8,641 nucleotides of DNA from Planctomycetaceae bacterium (GCA_003503535.1 DOCI01000265.1:6198-14838), one strand, 5' to 3'; positions 1 through 6,545 are shown, numbered from the stretch's first letter. The notes: generated by a model from the letters alone, not told the origin. Numbers and translations: made by a program.

Positions 1-162
1 GATTGCCTGTTCGAGAAAATAAGCACCTGCGGAACACGCAAACAGAATGAATGCCAGGATCCAGTCGCGGCCCAGTCCCTTACTCATGGCACGACCGAGA
101 AAGATCCCTCCCAAAATCAGAAAGAGAATCACACCCGGCCAGGGATTTTCAGTGAACCACAT
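1..162 (-). CDS. Small membrane protein, N-terminal part (cut by left window edge)
   Basis: Only the first 54 codons are visible, starting at the ATG complementary to 160-162 and open through base 1. The start reads MWFTENPWPGVILF. Two hydrophobic stretches are seen, at about residues 9-24 and 34-50, separated by a short basic, glycine-containing loop (RAMSKGLGRD), so the N-terminus is probably anchored in the membrane as a helical hairpin. A MWFxENPWP start followed by two helices and an EQ/EK motif is a pattern I recall from planctomycete hypothetical proteins, some of which continue into a soluble NTF2-like domain. That continuation lies outside the window and is only a guess. No strong Shine-Dalgarno is seen before the ATG. 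The reading frame is clear but the function is not known. Confidence 0.6.
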   Translation of the reverse strand, partial: MWFTENPWPGVILFLILGGIFLGRAMSKGLGRDWILAFILFACSAGAYFLEQAI

Positions 163-216
163 TATCGCGAGCTTTCGTGGAAAGAATGATCTGAGTGTGT
201 GACAATACTTATTAAC

Positions 217-240
217 TGATTACAGTTTTGAATGTAATCA
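217..240. terminator. AT-rich hairpin downstream of the M28 peptidase gene
   Basis: TGATTACA at 217-224 and its exact complement TGTAATCA at 233-240 can pair as an 8-bp stem with an 8-base loop. It lies about 80 bases past the stop of the peptidase gene at 319, so it could end or stabilise that transcript. There is no following T-run on the minus strand and the stem is AT-rich, so a terminator role is only a possibility. Confidence 0.25.
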
Positions 241-270
241 TCTCTAATAGAAATAAGAGCACTGAATACT

Positions 271-291
271 ATCCGTGTCCATCCGTGGTTC
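271..291. repeat. Single copy of the ATCCGTGTCC/ATCCGTGGTT dispersed repeat
   Basis: The 21 bases here match the right arm of the palindrome at 4250-4317 with one mismatch (C for T at the fourth base). The unit consists of two decamers with an ATCYGTG core. It sits in the 156-base gap between the membrane protein and the M28 peptidase gene, and unlike the copy at 4250-4317 has no inverted partner nearby. This type of sequence is, as I recall, scattered in planctomycete and other environmental genomes. Confidence 0.7.
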
Positions 292-318
292 ATTTATTTG
301 TATTACTAATTGGGATTT

Positions 319-2163
319 TTACCGAGGTTTATCGAGCTTGATCGTTGCTTCAACAAATTCACCATTGCGTTGTATCCGAACGGAAATTTTATCTCCTGCA
401 GAACTCGAGTCGATCAGTTTCCAGAAATCTGCCCGGCTACTGATTTGAGTATCTTCCGCAAACACGATGACATCCCCATCTTGTAACCCGGCTTCATGAG
501 CCGGGCTGTTTTCGATGACATTCAGAATCTGCAGGCCTTTGACTTCTGCATTCAGAGCAGGGGTGATCCCAACGGAAGGTCGTCCGCCGGCATGACGTCC
601 GACCTGAATGTGAGCTTTGTTTTCAATATAATCGGGACGCTCTGAAGCATTCGCCAGGTTTAACACCAGCGTTTCCAGCACATTAACGGTGCGACGGATT
701 CCCTGAATGTTAATCTCGTCGACATCATCTGTCGGACGATGATAATCCTCATGCAGACCTGAAAAGAGATGCAGAATGGGGATTCCTTTTTCGTAAAAGG
801 GAGCATGGTCACTCGGTCCAAGCGATTTTTCTTCCCGGAAAAAGTTCAATTCGGTTCGCTGCTCAATTTCATCCAGCCAGGGTTTCCAGATGTGAGAGGA
901 CCCGACGCCGAAGACGGTCAACTTTTCATCGGCCATGCGTCCGACCATATCGAGATTGATCATCGCGATCGTATCCTGCAGCGGATAGAGCGGGGCATTT
1001 ACATAATGTTTGGATCCCAGTAAGCCACGTTCTTCTGCAGCAAACCAGATAAAAACAATTCGTCGATCCAACTGACCGGACTGTTTGGCCAGACGCTCGG
1101 CTAATGTCAGCAAAGCGACGCTGCCGGAGGCGTTGTCGTCGGCTCCGTTATGAATCGCGTTCGTTCCGGGGGCGAGAGAGCCGTAGGTTCCCCAGCCGAC
1201 ATGATCGTAATGGGCACCGATGATAATCGTTTCACGAATGTCGGCATCACGAGGCTCCATCACCGCAATGACATTTCCGGTTTGCGTATTGGAAAAATCC
1301 ATGTCAGCCTGACCGGTTAACTTGATGCCTGGCAACTCTTGGCTGAGTGGCTTCATCTGCTGATCGATTTGAGCTTCAATCGCTCCCAGTTCCTGACCGA
1401 TCCCCGCCTGTAAAAGTCGATTGGCGGCTGAGACCGTAATTTGAAAAACGGGAATTTCCTCAGGCTTGGCCGAGCCGCCGTATCCGAAAGCGAACAGATC
1501 ATCGCCTGCTTTGATTGTTGAGAGAGGATCGTTGACAAATAACACGGCAATCGCGCCACGTTCTTTTGCGTTTTCCATCTTTGAACGAAGACCAGCGCGA
1601 TTGACGTCAATGATGCCCTGCTTATTGACATACAGACTCCCATTTTTTTTCTGCTGTGGAACCCGTCGCATAATCAATGCGACTTTGTCTTTAAGATCGA
1701 TTCCTGCGAACTCATCGAAATTGTTTTCCGCATCGTCGATGCCGTATCCGCAGAAGACAACTGGAGCAGTGAAGGCTCCGTTGCCGCCGAATGCACAGAC
1801 TCGAAAATCTTTATCGATTTCCAGTTCGCCATTCTCGATTCCCAGAATCTGGAGTTTATTCTGCTCTCCCAGTTCGGGACGTCCCGCGATTGAGAATTCC
1901 TGATAGCCATCGCCTTCAGCCTGTGGAAAGGTGAAACCACTTTTTTTGAGGCGATTACGCAGGAACTCGGAAACTTCCTGCAATTGTTCGGAGCCGGTAT
2001 CCCGTCCCTCCATTGCATCGGAAGCGAGATAGCTGATGTCCTCAAGAATCTGTTGTTCTTCCTCAATGACCGGGGTTTTATCACGTCGCTCGGCTTGTGC
2101 GTTCTGCACAGAGACCGGCATGGTCAAAGCAAGAATGAGTGTGGCGAATCTGGATGTCATCAT
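319..2163 (-). CDS. Secreted M28-family zinc peptidase with PA and PDZ domains
   Basis: A 614-residue predicted exported metallopeptidase. Residues 1-24 form a signal peptide (hydrophobic core ATLILALTMPVSV, likely cleavage after NAQA). A protease-associated (PA) domain fits about 120-260 (VVFCGYGI, DLKDKVALIM, ERGAIAVLFVND). The M28 catalytic domain follows at about 295-505. All family zinc and catalytic residues are visible: His318 and Asp320 in GAHYDH, Asp342 in GADDNASG, Glu377/Glu378 in FAAEERG, Asp405 in NLDMVGR and His475 in DYHRPTDD. A C-terminal PDZ domain covers about 528-612 (NVIENSPAHEAGLQDGDVI). M28 enzymes are amino- or carboxypeptidases using two zinc ions; the PDZ and PA parts probably steer substrate binding. 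The substrate is unknown. Two adjacent ATGs (2163, 2160) are possible starts, with AAAGGTAG about 8-10 bases upstream as a plausible ribosome site. The gene stands alone with gaps of 156 and about 300 bases. Confidence 0.93.
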   Translation of the reverse strand: MMTSRFATLILALTMPVSVQNAQAERRDKTPVIEEEQQILEDISYLASDAMEGRDTGSEQLQEVSEFLRNRLKKSGFTFPQAEGDGYQEFSIAGRPELGEQNKLQILGIENGELEIDKDFRVCAFGGNGAFTAPVVFCGYGIDDAENNFDEFAGIDLKDKVALIMRRVPQQKKNGSLYVNKQGIIDVNRAGLRSKMENAKERGAIAVLFVNDPLSTIKAGDDLFAFGYGGSAKPEEIPVFQITVSAANRLLQAGIGQELGAIEAQIDQQMKPLSQELPGIKLTGQADMDFSNTQTGNVIAVMEPRDADIRETIIIGAHYDHVGWGTYGSLAPGTNAIHNGADDNASGSVALLTLAERLAKQSGQLDRRIVFIWFAAEERGLLGSKHYVNAPLYPLQDTIAMINLDMVGRMADEKLTVFGVGSSHIWKPWLDEIEQRTELNFFREEKSLGPSDHAPFYEKGIPILHLFSGLHEDYHRPTDDVDEINIQGIRRTVNVLETLVLNLANASERPDYIENKAHIQVGRHAGGRPSVGITPALNAEVKGLQILNVIENSPAHEAGLQDGDVIVFAEDTQISSRADFWKLIDSSSAGDKISVRIQRNGEFVEATIKLDKPR

Positions 2164-2215
2164 GTGGAAATCTACCTTTAAGTCATCTTTCCCGGTGTAC
2201 TTACTTTGTGAGAAT

Positions 2216-2460
2216 CATCCTAACCCGAAGCGTGAGCGAGGGGACGATGTTCAAGCAATAATTAGGTTAAACTTAAATCTTCAAGATTTATTTCTCTTCT
2301 TCATGCAAAACACTGGTTAAGGAAGGAGCAGCGTTGCAAATTCAAATTGTTTCACTGTGAAAAAAGTCAATCGACTGCAACAGCATTAAATTTTCCTAAT
2401 GGAGGAATTTCACAATATAACTGCGATGCCGTCCCCTCGCTCACGCTTCGGATTAGGATG
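2216..2460. repeat. 245-bp element with 31-bp near-perfect inverted ends; fills the 304-base gap
   Basis: The left arm (2216-2246) and right arm (2430-2460) are inverted copies of each other with one mismatch over 31 bases; the shared core is CCGAAGCGTGAGCGAGGG. They enclose 183 AT-rich bases without a convincing gene. The element takes up most of the gap 2164-2467: the right arm ends 7 bases before the stop codon of the BshC-like gene and the left arm lies 52 bases before the peptidase start. No clear target-site duplication flanks it. It could be a small non-autonomous element, or two independent copies of a dispersed repeat in opposite orientation. In RNA the arms could pair and help separate the two transcripts. 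The core encodes NPKRERG in one frame, which produces spurious short reading frames. Confidence 0.75.
2274..2290. repeat. Perfect 17-base AT palindrome inside the 2216-2460 element
   Basis: TAAATCTT, a central C, then AAGATTTA. The palindrome is exact apart from the central base. It lies upstream of the peptidase start (on the minus strand) and inside the inverted-repeat element. It could be a protein binding site or simply part of the repeat. Nothing else supports a function. Confidence 0.35.
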
Positions 2461-2467
2461 GATAGTG

Positions 2468-4129
2468 CTATGAATCTGTGATCTGATTGAATTTGTTCTG
2501 CATTTTTTGCAGCGTTTTCAGCGGATACAAGCAAAACGGATATTCCCGGTCAGTTGCAACCGCTCTTTGTTCCGCATGTTCCTCAGCTTGGGAGAGTTGT
2601 TGTTCCAACTGATAAATCGGTTCTGCAGCCAGATGTAATAACTGTTCCCGAATTTCTTCAAACCGAAAATATCGCTTTTGATTCTCGGGTGTCCTCAGGC
2701 GACGTTCGCGGCGACTTAATCCTGTTGTGCTCGCCGCTTTTTGTTCGGTGATCAAGTGTTGCTTTTCCAGCAGCAAATCGCGAGCGTCGCTTCGTTGTTC
2801 TTCCGATAAAATCGTTTCCGGATTTTGCTCTGCTCGTCTCAATTTCTGCTTCAACGCAGCTGTTTCGTCTTCACCGGTCTGTGAAACATCCTGCAGAGGC
2901 AACCAGATTGTTCCCGAGGCTACTTGAAAATGGGGCGGTTTCATCTGGAAATAGAGACGAATGATTTCATCAGTCACTTCATCGTATTTCGCTCCGCCAA
3001 TGCCGTGAATGAACCAGTCCGCTAAAAACAGCCGCATGTACAAAGTTGTGATTAACGCCCGTGTTCGAATGCGAAATCCCTGTTCGGAAATCTCCTGAAG
3101 TGCCTCTTGCAAACTGTCCGCAGTGCAGGATGTTTGATCTGGCAATGGATGTGACCAGCCGGCGTGATTCGTCAGCGCCCAATTTTCATTTTGCCATACG
3201 AGATACAAACCCTGTCGCTGAGGATGCTCGGCTGACCAGATCCAGAACGGCAACTCAATTTTATGCTCTTTCAGGATCAGATCGGGCATCGGATGCGAAT
3301 TATTTTTCAGGCCATATCGCTCTCGATAACTTGCCAGTGCCTGATTGTAAATCGAGCAGAACTTGCGGGCATCGCAAATGATGTGAGCCAGAAAACTGTG
3401 AAACGATTCCGTTTCCGCCAGATCCGTCAGGCGAATTTCCTGGTTCGTAATTCCGAGTTTTTGTTCAATGCTTTGTCGCCCTGCGATCAGTCCAGCGACA
3501 ATATCACCTGATGATACCGCATGTTCAGAGACAGACCGCCAATAAGCATCCAGCACATTCGGCTGTTTCAACGGACTCAGTCGAGATTGAACACGTTCTG
3601 GAAAAGAATCGAATAACTCGCGACTCCGAATGCCAATTTCCTGCCAGGGCATTCCAATTGGCCAGTTATCAACGACGATCTGCTGTTTAATCAGACTTTC
3701 GTTTTTCTCAGCGGGAATAGAAATCCGACGCGATTTCACAGTATCGGAATCGATCGTGACATGCATGCCGACTCCGCCAATAAGTTTGGCGACATGATCG
3801 ACCAGCATGTTTTTGATCAGCACGCCGGGGTGAATCAACTCAGGTTGATGACCGGTGAGAATCCAGAGTTTTGAAATCAAAGAACCATGATCAGTACACT
3901 GGCAGGATTTTCGTTCGACCAGTTCTTTCCGCGCCTCAGTCCGCCACTGGCTGAGAGTTTTTCCCCAGATTTGAACATCCGGATTATTAAGCAGACTTTG
4001 ATTGTCGGAAATCAATTCGGGTGTGACTGACAACGCAGGCTCTATCAAAAATTGCCCATCACCACGCGGCACACGGTAATGCGTGGTCGATACTTCTGCT
4101 TCGGAATTCTGTAGAACCGCATCTGTCAT
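2468..4129 (-). CDS. Conserved protein, remote BshC-like (putative cysteine ligase fold)
   Basis: From the ATG at 4129 this is 553 residues. I do not recognise a named family directly, but motif order and length fit BshC, the proposed cysteine-adding enzyme of bacillithiol synthesis (about 540 residues). TGHQPELIHPGVLIKN (about 92-107) corresponds to BshC GGQQAGLLTGPLYTIHK. HVTIDSDT (123-130) sits where BshC has FWVAGEDHD. RTRALITTLYMRLFLADWFI then HGIGGAKYDE (373-384) resembles TRPLMQEFLIPTLAFI then AGPGEINYW. Long charged helices, probably coiled coil, follow at about 422-464 and 489-524. No signal peptide or membrane segment is seen, so it is probably cytoplasmic. An in-frame TTG at 4222 would add 31 residues, but that stretch overlaps a repeat hairpin, so I prefer the ATG (or the GTG just before it). 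No ribosome site decides the question. Neither bshA nor bshB is in the window. The coding call is strong; the BshC relation is inference. Confidence 0.85.
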   Translation of the reverse strand: MTDAVLQNSEAEVSTTHYRVPRGDGQFLIEPALSVTPELISDNQSLLNNPDVQIWGKTLSQWRTEARKELVERKSCQCTDHGSLISKLWILTGHQPELIHPGVLIKNMLVDHVAKLIGGVGMHVTIDSDTVKSRRISIPAEKNESLIKQQIVVDNWPIGMPWQEIGIRSRELFDSFPERVQSRLSPLKQPNVLDAYWRSVSEHAVSSGDIVAGLIAGRQSIEQKLGITNQEIRLTDLAETESFHSFLAHIICDARKFCSIYNQALASYRERYGLKNNSHPMPDLILKEHKIELPFWIWSAEHPQRQGLYLVWQNENWALTNHAGWSHPLPDQTSCTADSLQEALQEISEQGFRIRTRALITTLYMRLFLADWFIHGIGGAKYDEVTDEIIRLYFQMKPPHFQVASGTIWLPLQDVSQTGEDETAALKQKLRRAEQNPETILSEEQRSDARDLLLEKQHLITEQKAASTTGLSRRERRLRTPENQKRYFRFEEIREQLLHLAAEPIYQLEQQLSQAEEHAEQRAVATDREYPFCLYPLKTLQKMQNKFNQITDS

Positions 4130-4178
4130 CACGTTGGAGCGTTCCCAGTCTTCCGAAAAAGTAAGATCACAACTGTAG

Positions 4179-4197
4179 GACAGGCTTCCAGCCTGTC
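4179..4197. repeat. GACAGGCT/AGCCTGTC hairpin repeat
   Basis: An 8-bp perfect stem (4179-4186 with 4190-4197) and a 3-base loop. On the minus strand it reads as GACAGGCTGGAAGCCTGTC, a type of short dispersed palindrome I associate with planctomycete intergenic DNA. It lies about 50-70 bases upstream of the preferred start of the BshC-like gene, inside the region that a TTG start would translate as RQAGSLSYSC. It therefore argues for the downstream ATG. Confidence 0.65.
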
Positions 4198-4249
4198 TGC
4201 AATTTTCATGATCGCTAAACAATAATAAATTGAAATAGAAAATTTATCA

Positions 4250-4317
4250 GAACCACGGATGGACACAGATGCTCACGGATATTTTCATCTGTGTTGATCT
4301 GTGTCCATCCGTGGTTC
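4250..4317. repeat. Decamer-phased palindrome (ATCYGTG units in inverted triplets)
   Basis: The outer arms 4250-4270 and 4297-4317 are perfect 21-base inverted copies. Each side is built of three consecutive 10-base units. Right: 4287-4296, 4297-4306 and 4307-4316, each starting ATCTGTG or ATCCGTG. Left: 4251-4260, 4261-4270 and 4271-4280, each ending in CACGGAT or CACAGAT. Six bases (ATTTTC) separate the two halves. It lies between the glycosyltransferase stop and the BshC-like start. It may act as a transcript hairpin or be a mobile repeat; one further single-arm copy is at 271-291. Confidence 0.8.
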
Positions 4318-4378
4318 AAAAGGATTTAATTGAAGTTTAAGAACTTCCTGGATTAATTAATATTTGATGTCGAATTCC

Positions 4379-4395
4379 GTCAGGCACAGCCGGAC
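4379..4395. terminator. Short GC hairpin just after the glycosyltransferase stop
   Basis: GTCAGGC, ACA, GCCGGAC can pair with one mismatch, 7 bases beyond the stop codon of the minus-strand glycosyltransferase gene. No clear uridine run follows on the minus strand. It may be a weak terminator or a degenerate dispersed palindrome. Confidence 0.3.
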
Positions 4396-4401
4396 CATCA
4401 C

Positions 4402-5160
4402 TTATTCTTGAGATGTTCCCTGCAGAACAGGAAGTTGACCACATTTGCCTTTCAACCGATCCAACTCGCGGGAAATGACATCCTGATAGTGAGCCATCCG
4501 GCGGTTGGCATCATCCAGAGAGCCTCCGAACGAGCGTTCTTCTTCCAGATAAATTCTCGGGACGGCAAACTCTTCGATTTTCAAGTCCTGACAAGCCGCC
4601 TGAATCCAAAGTTGTAACGGCATTGCGTAGCCGGTTTCGGTCAGATTCAGTTTGGCCAGTGCCTCCGTGCGATAGGCTTTGAAGCCGCAGAAGGTGTCAG
4701 TCAATTCAAGACCAAGTTGTTCATTCAACTGAGTCGTAATGGAACGATTGATCTGACGTCGATCTTCCGGTGCGGCTACATCACCCACGAATGTATCAAG
4801 GTACCGACTTCCGGAAACAATGTCGATGGGTGCAAACTCATTGCGGAATAAGGCTGCAATCATTTCGGGAATTAATTTGGGCTGATGCTGACCGTCGCAA
4901 TCGATGGAAATCATCGCATCGATCCCTTGTTCCACAGCAAAATCGAACGCGGAAATCAACGCAGCTCCGTATCCTCGGTTCTCAGGATGACAAATCAGGG
5001 TGATGTCGTCTCTCTGCTGAAGATATTCCCGGGTTCCATCTGTCGAACCATCATCGACAACCAGAATGTTGTCTGCGTATTGAGAAACTTCGTCCAGAAC
5101 TTCCCGAACGTGGGAAATTTCGTTGTAGACAGGGAGGGTGACATACCAGTTTGACATCAT
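4402..5160 (-). CDS. Family 2 glycosyltransferase, DPM1-like, soluble
   Basis: 252 residues from the ATG at 5160 (a second ATG at 5157 is equally possible). The GT-A fold signatures of glycosyltransferase family 2 are present in order: LPVYNE near residue 10, VVDDGSTDGT at about 34-43, NRGYGAA at about 61-67, and the DCD metal-binding DXD motif at about 87-89 followed by GQHQP. GSRYLD (about 117-122) and TDTFCGFKAYR (about 154-164) match the polyprenyl-phosphate mannose/glucose synthase group. It probably transfers a sugar from a nucleotide sugar to a lipid carrier or related acceptor; the sugar and acceptor cannot be told. No C-terminal membrane helices are present, so it is probably cytoplasmic or membrane-peripheral. 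An in-frame TTG at 5199 would add 13 residues, but the first family motif begins just after the ATG pair and GGA stands 5-6 bases before it, so I reject the longer start. Confidence 0.92.
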   Translation of the reverse strand: MMSNWYVTLPVYNEISHVREVLDEVSQYADNILVVDDGSTDGTREYLQQRDDITLICHPENRGYGAALISAFDFAVEQGIDAMISIDCDGQHQPKLIPEMIAALFRNEFAPIDIVSGSRYLDTFVGDVAAPEDRRQINRSITTQLNEQLGLELTDTFCGFKAYRTEALAKLNLTETGYAMPLQLWIQAACQDLKIEEFAVPRIYLEEERSFGGSLDDANRRMAHYQDVISRELDRLKGKCGQLPVLQGTSQE

Positions 5161-5236
5161 GGGTTCCAATCTGTTGAGAGTCTTTCGCCGCCACTTCAAA
5201 TGAAATAATTGAAGTTCTATATGATCATAAATGACC

Positions 5237-5316
5237 GGGTGGCGGGGGCGCTCCGCTTTAGCGGAAGCCCTCGGGAGTAATTCGGGGGCTTCTCTTCGAG
5301 AGCGCCCCCGCCACCC
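5237..5316. repeat. 80-bp branched GC-rich inverted repeat between queG and the glycosyltransferase
   Basis: The outer arms 5237-5253 and 5300-5316 are perfect 17-base inverted copies (GGGTGGCGGGGGCGCTC). Inside are two smaller hairpins: CCGC/GCGG with a TTTA loop at 5253-5264, and GAAGCCC at 5264-5270 pairing with GGGCTTC at 5286-5292. The RNA could therefore fold as a branched structure. The element lies 71 bases downstream of the queG stop, so it could terminate or protect the queG transcript, and about 77 bases upstream of the glycosyltransferase start. Its GC-rich character differs sharply from the flanking AT-rich gap, which suggests an inserted dispersed repeat. Confidence 0.8.
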
Positions 5317-5387
5317 AAGTCGAATTTCAAATCACTCAAGCGACGGTTATTCTCGAATGGTTCATTTTAGACCGGATCAAACCTGAG

Positions 5388-6545
5388 TCAAACGGCCTCA
5401 GAGTCAATTCTGTCTGAATTTCCGTCCAGTTGCGAGAGTGTGATTTTCAGCTGATTGACAACCAATTCTTCCTGCTCAAGACAAAGTTGACTCTGTAATA
5501 TCGCTTTCGTTTCAGCACTTCCCAGCTTTCCCAACGCCCAGACAACCGCTTCGCGGACCAGTGACGACTCATCCTGCAACGCATCGACGAGATGCTGGAC
5601 AGTTTCGCAAGAGCCAGAATTGCCAATAACGACAGCCGCATTGCGAGCCAGGGCATTGCGTCCGGTCCGCTCCAGAGGTGTGCCGCGGAATTTGGTTTTG
5701 AAGGCTTCCGGCGTCATCGCGAGAAATTCGATAGCATCCGGCAGGTTGACTTGAGGCTCAAACTTTTCTTCCCGAGTCTGCGGAGCTTTTCGATTCCAGG
5801 GGCAGACTTCCTGACAGATATCGCAGCCAAACAACCAGTCTTTCAAGCCGGGGCGAATCTCTTCGGGGATCGATTGGTCTCGCATTTCGATGGTGTAATA
5901 GGAAATACATCGAGTCGCGTCGAGCACGTAAGGCTGGACAAACGCATCTGTCGGGCAGGCGTCAAGACACCTCGTGCAGGTGCCGCAATGAGAGGAGTTG
6001 TGAGGCTCATCGGGTATCAATTCGACATCCGTCAGCAGGGCTCCCAGGAAAAAGTAGCTGCCAATCGATTTGTTAAGCAGCATCGTATTTTTACCGAACC
6101 AGCCCAAACCGGCCTGCTGAGCAAAATCTCGTTCAAGCAAAGGCGTTGTGTCCACCACTGCTCGCGTTTTGCTTTGAGGGACGGCTTCATGAATTTTCTG
6201 AGCGAGTCTCTTTAATGAAACCTTCATCACATCATGATAATCTTTTTCCCCTCGGGCATAGCGAGCGATTTGACCAATTCGGCTTTCATCCTGTTTAACA
6301 GTTCGCTGCGGGTCATAACACATCGCCGTCATGATCACGCTCCGAACAACCGGAAGAATATGGCGAGGATGTTCATAAGCTTCCCGTCGACCGGGAATGT
6401 ATTTCATGTCTCCGGCATAACCAGCTTCAACCCACGATTCAAAATGAGGCAAACTGACAGGAGAAACCGCCGGGGCAATGCCCACAAGTTCAAACCCGAG
6501 TTCCCGAGCCGACTCTTTGATATCATCTGTCAGGTTAGCAGGCAT
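5388..6545 (-). CDS. queG: Epoxyqueuosine reductase QueG
   Basis: A 385-residue cytoplasmic iron-sulfur, cobalamin-dependent enzyme that reduces epoxyqueuosine to queuosine in the wobble position of certain tRNAs, the last step of queuosine synthesis. The N-terminal cobalamin-binding region includes ARYARGEKDYH (about 94-104), VDTTPLLERD (131-140, with the family's conserved Asp at 132) and GLGWFGKNTMLL (146-157). Two 4Fe-4S clusters are formed by Cys187, 190, 193, 197 (HCGTCTRCLDACP) and Cys213, 241, 244, 248 (FGCDICQEVCPWN). The C-terminal part (about 305-375, LVREAVVWALGKLGS) is the HEAT-like repeat typical of full-length QueG. Length fits the family. The start is an ATG at 6545 without a clear Shine-Dalgarno. 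No other queuosine genes are adjacent. It is divergent from the PhoX-family gene and followed by a strong inverted repeat. Confidence 0.96.
   Translation of the reverse strand: MPANLTDDIKESARELGFELVGIAPAVSPVSLPHFESWVEAGYAGDMKYIPGRREAYEHPRHILPVVRSVIMTAMCYDPQRTVKQDESRIGQIARYARGEKDYHDVMKVSLKRLAQKIHEAVPQSKTRAVVDTTPLLERDFAQQAGLGWFGKNTMLLNKSIGSYFFLGALLTDVELIPDEPHNSSHCGTCTRCLDACPTDAFVQPYVLDATRCISYYTIEMRDQSIPEEIRPGLKDWLFGCDICQEVCPWNRKAPQTREEKFEPQVNLPDAIEFLAMTPEAFKTKFRGTPLERTGRNALARNAAVVIGNSGSCETVQHLVDALQDESSLVREAVVWALGKLGSAETKAILQSQLCLEQEELVVNQLKITLSQLDGNSDRIDSEAV

Noticed and set aside
1466..1903. 145-codon open frame on the plus strand
   Set aside because: It is antisense to the PA region of the M28 peptidase and shows no domain.
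2036..2320. 94-codon plus-strand frame containing NPKRERG
   Set aside because: It begins inside the peptidase gene in antisense and ends in the repeat element. The NPKRERG piece is translation of the repeat core, not a protein motif.
5237..5316. Possible tRNA or riboswitch because of the branched fold
   Set aside because: The 17-bp closing stem, missing T-loop and anticodon-loop patterns and lack of any known riboswitch core rule out a tRNA and do not support a named riboswitch.
5592..6215. 207-codon open frame on the plus strand
   Set aside because: It is antisense to queG, whose iron-sulfur and cobalamin motifs are unmistakable. The opposite reading has no recognisable motif and an arginine/serine-rich shadow composition.
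2468..6545. Operon of the BshC-like gene, glycosyltransferase and queG as a bacillithiol-type pathway
   Set aside because: The gaps are 272 and 227 bases and filled with palindromes. The glycosyltransferase is GT2, not the GT4-type BshA, and no deacetylase (BshB) is present. Shared direction is the only link.
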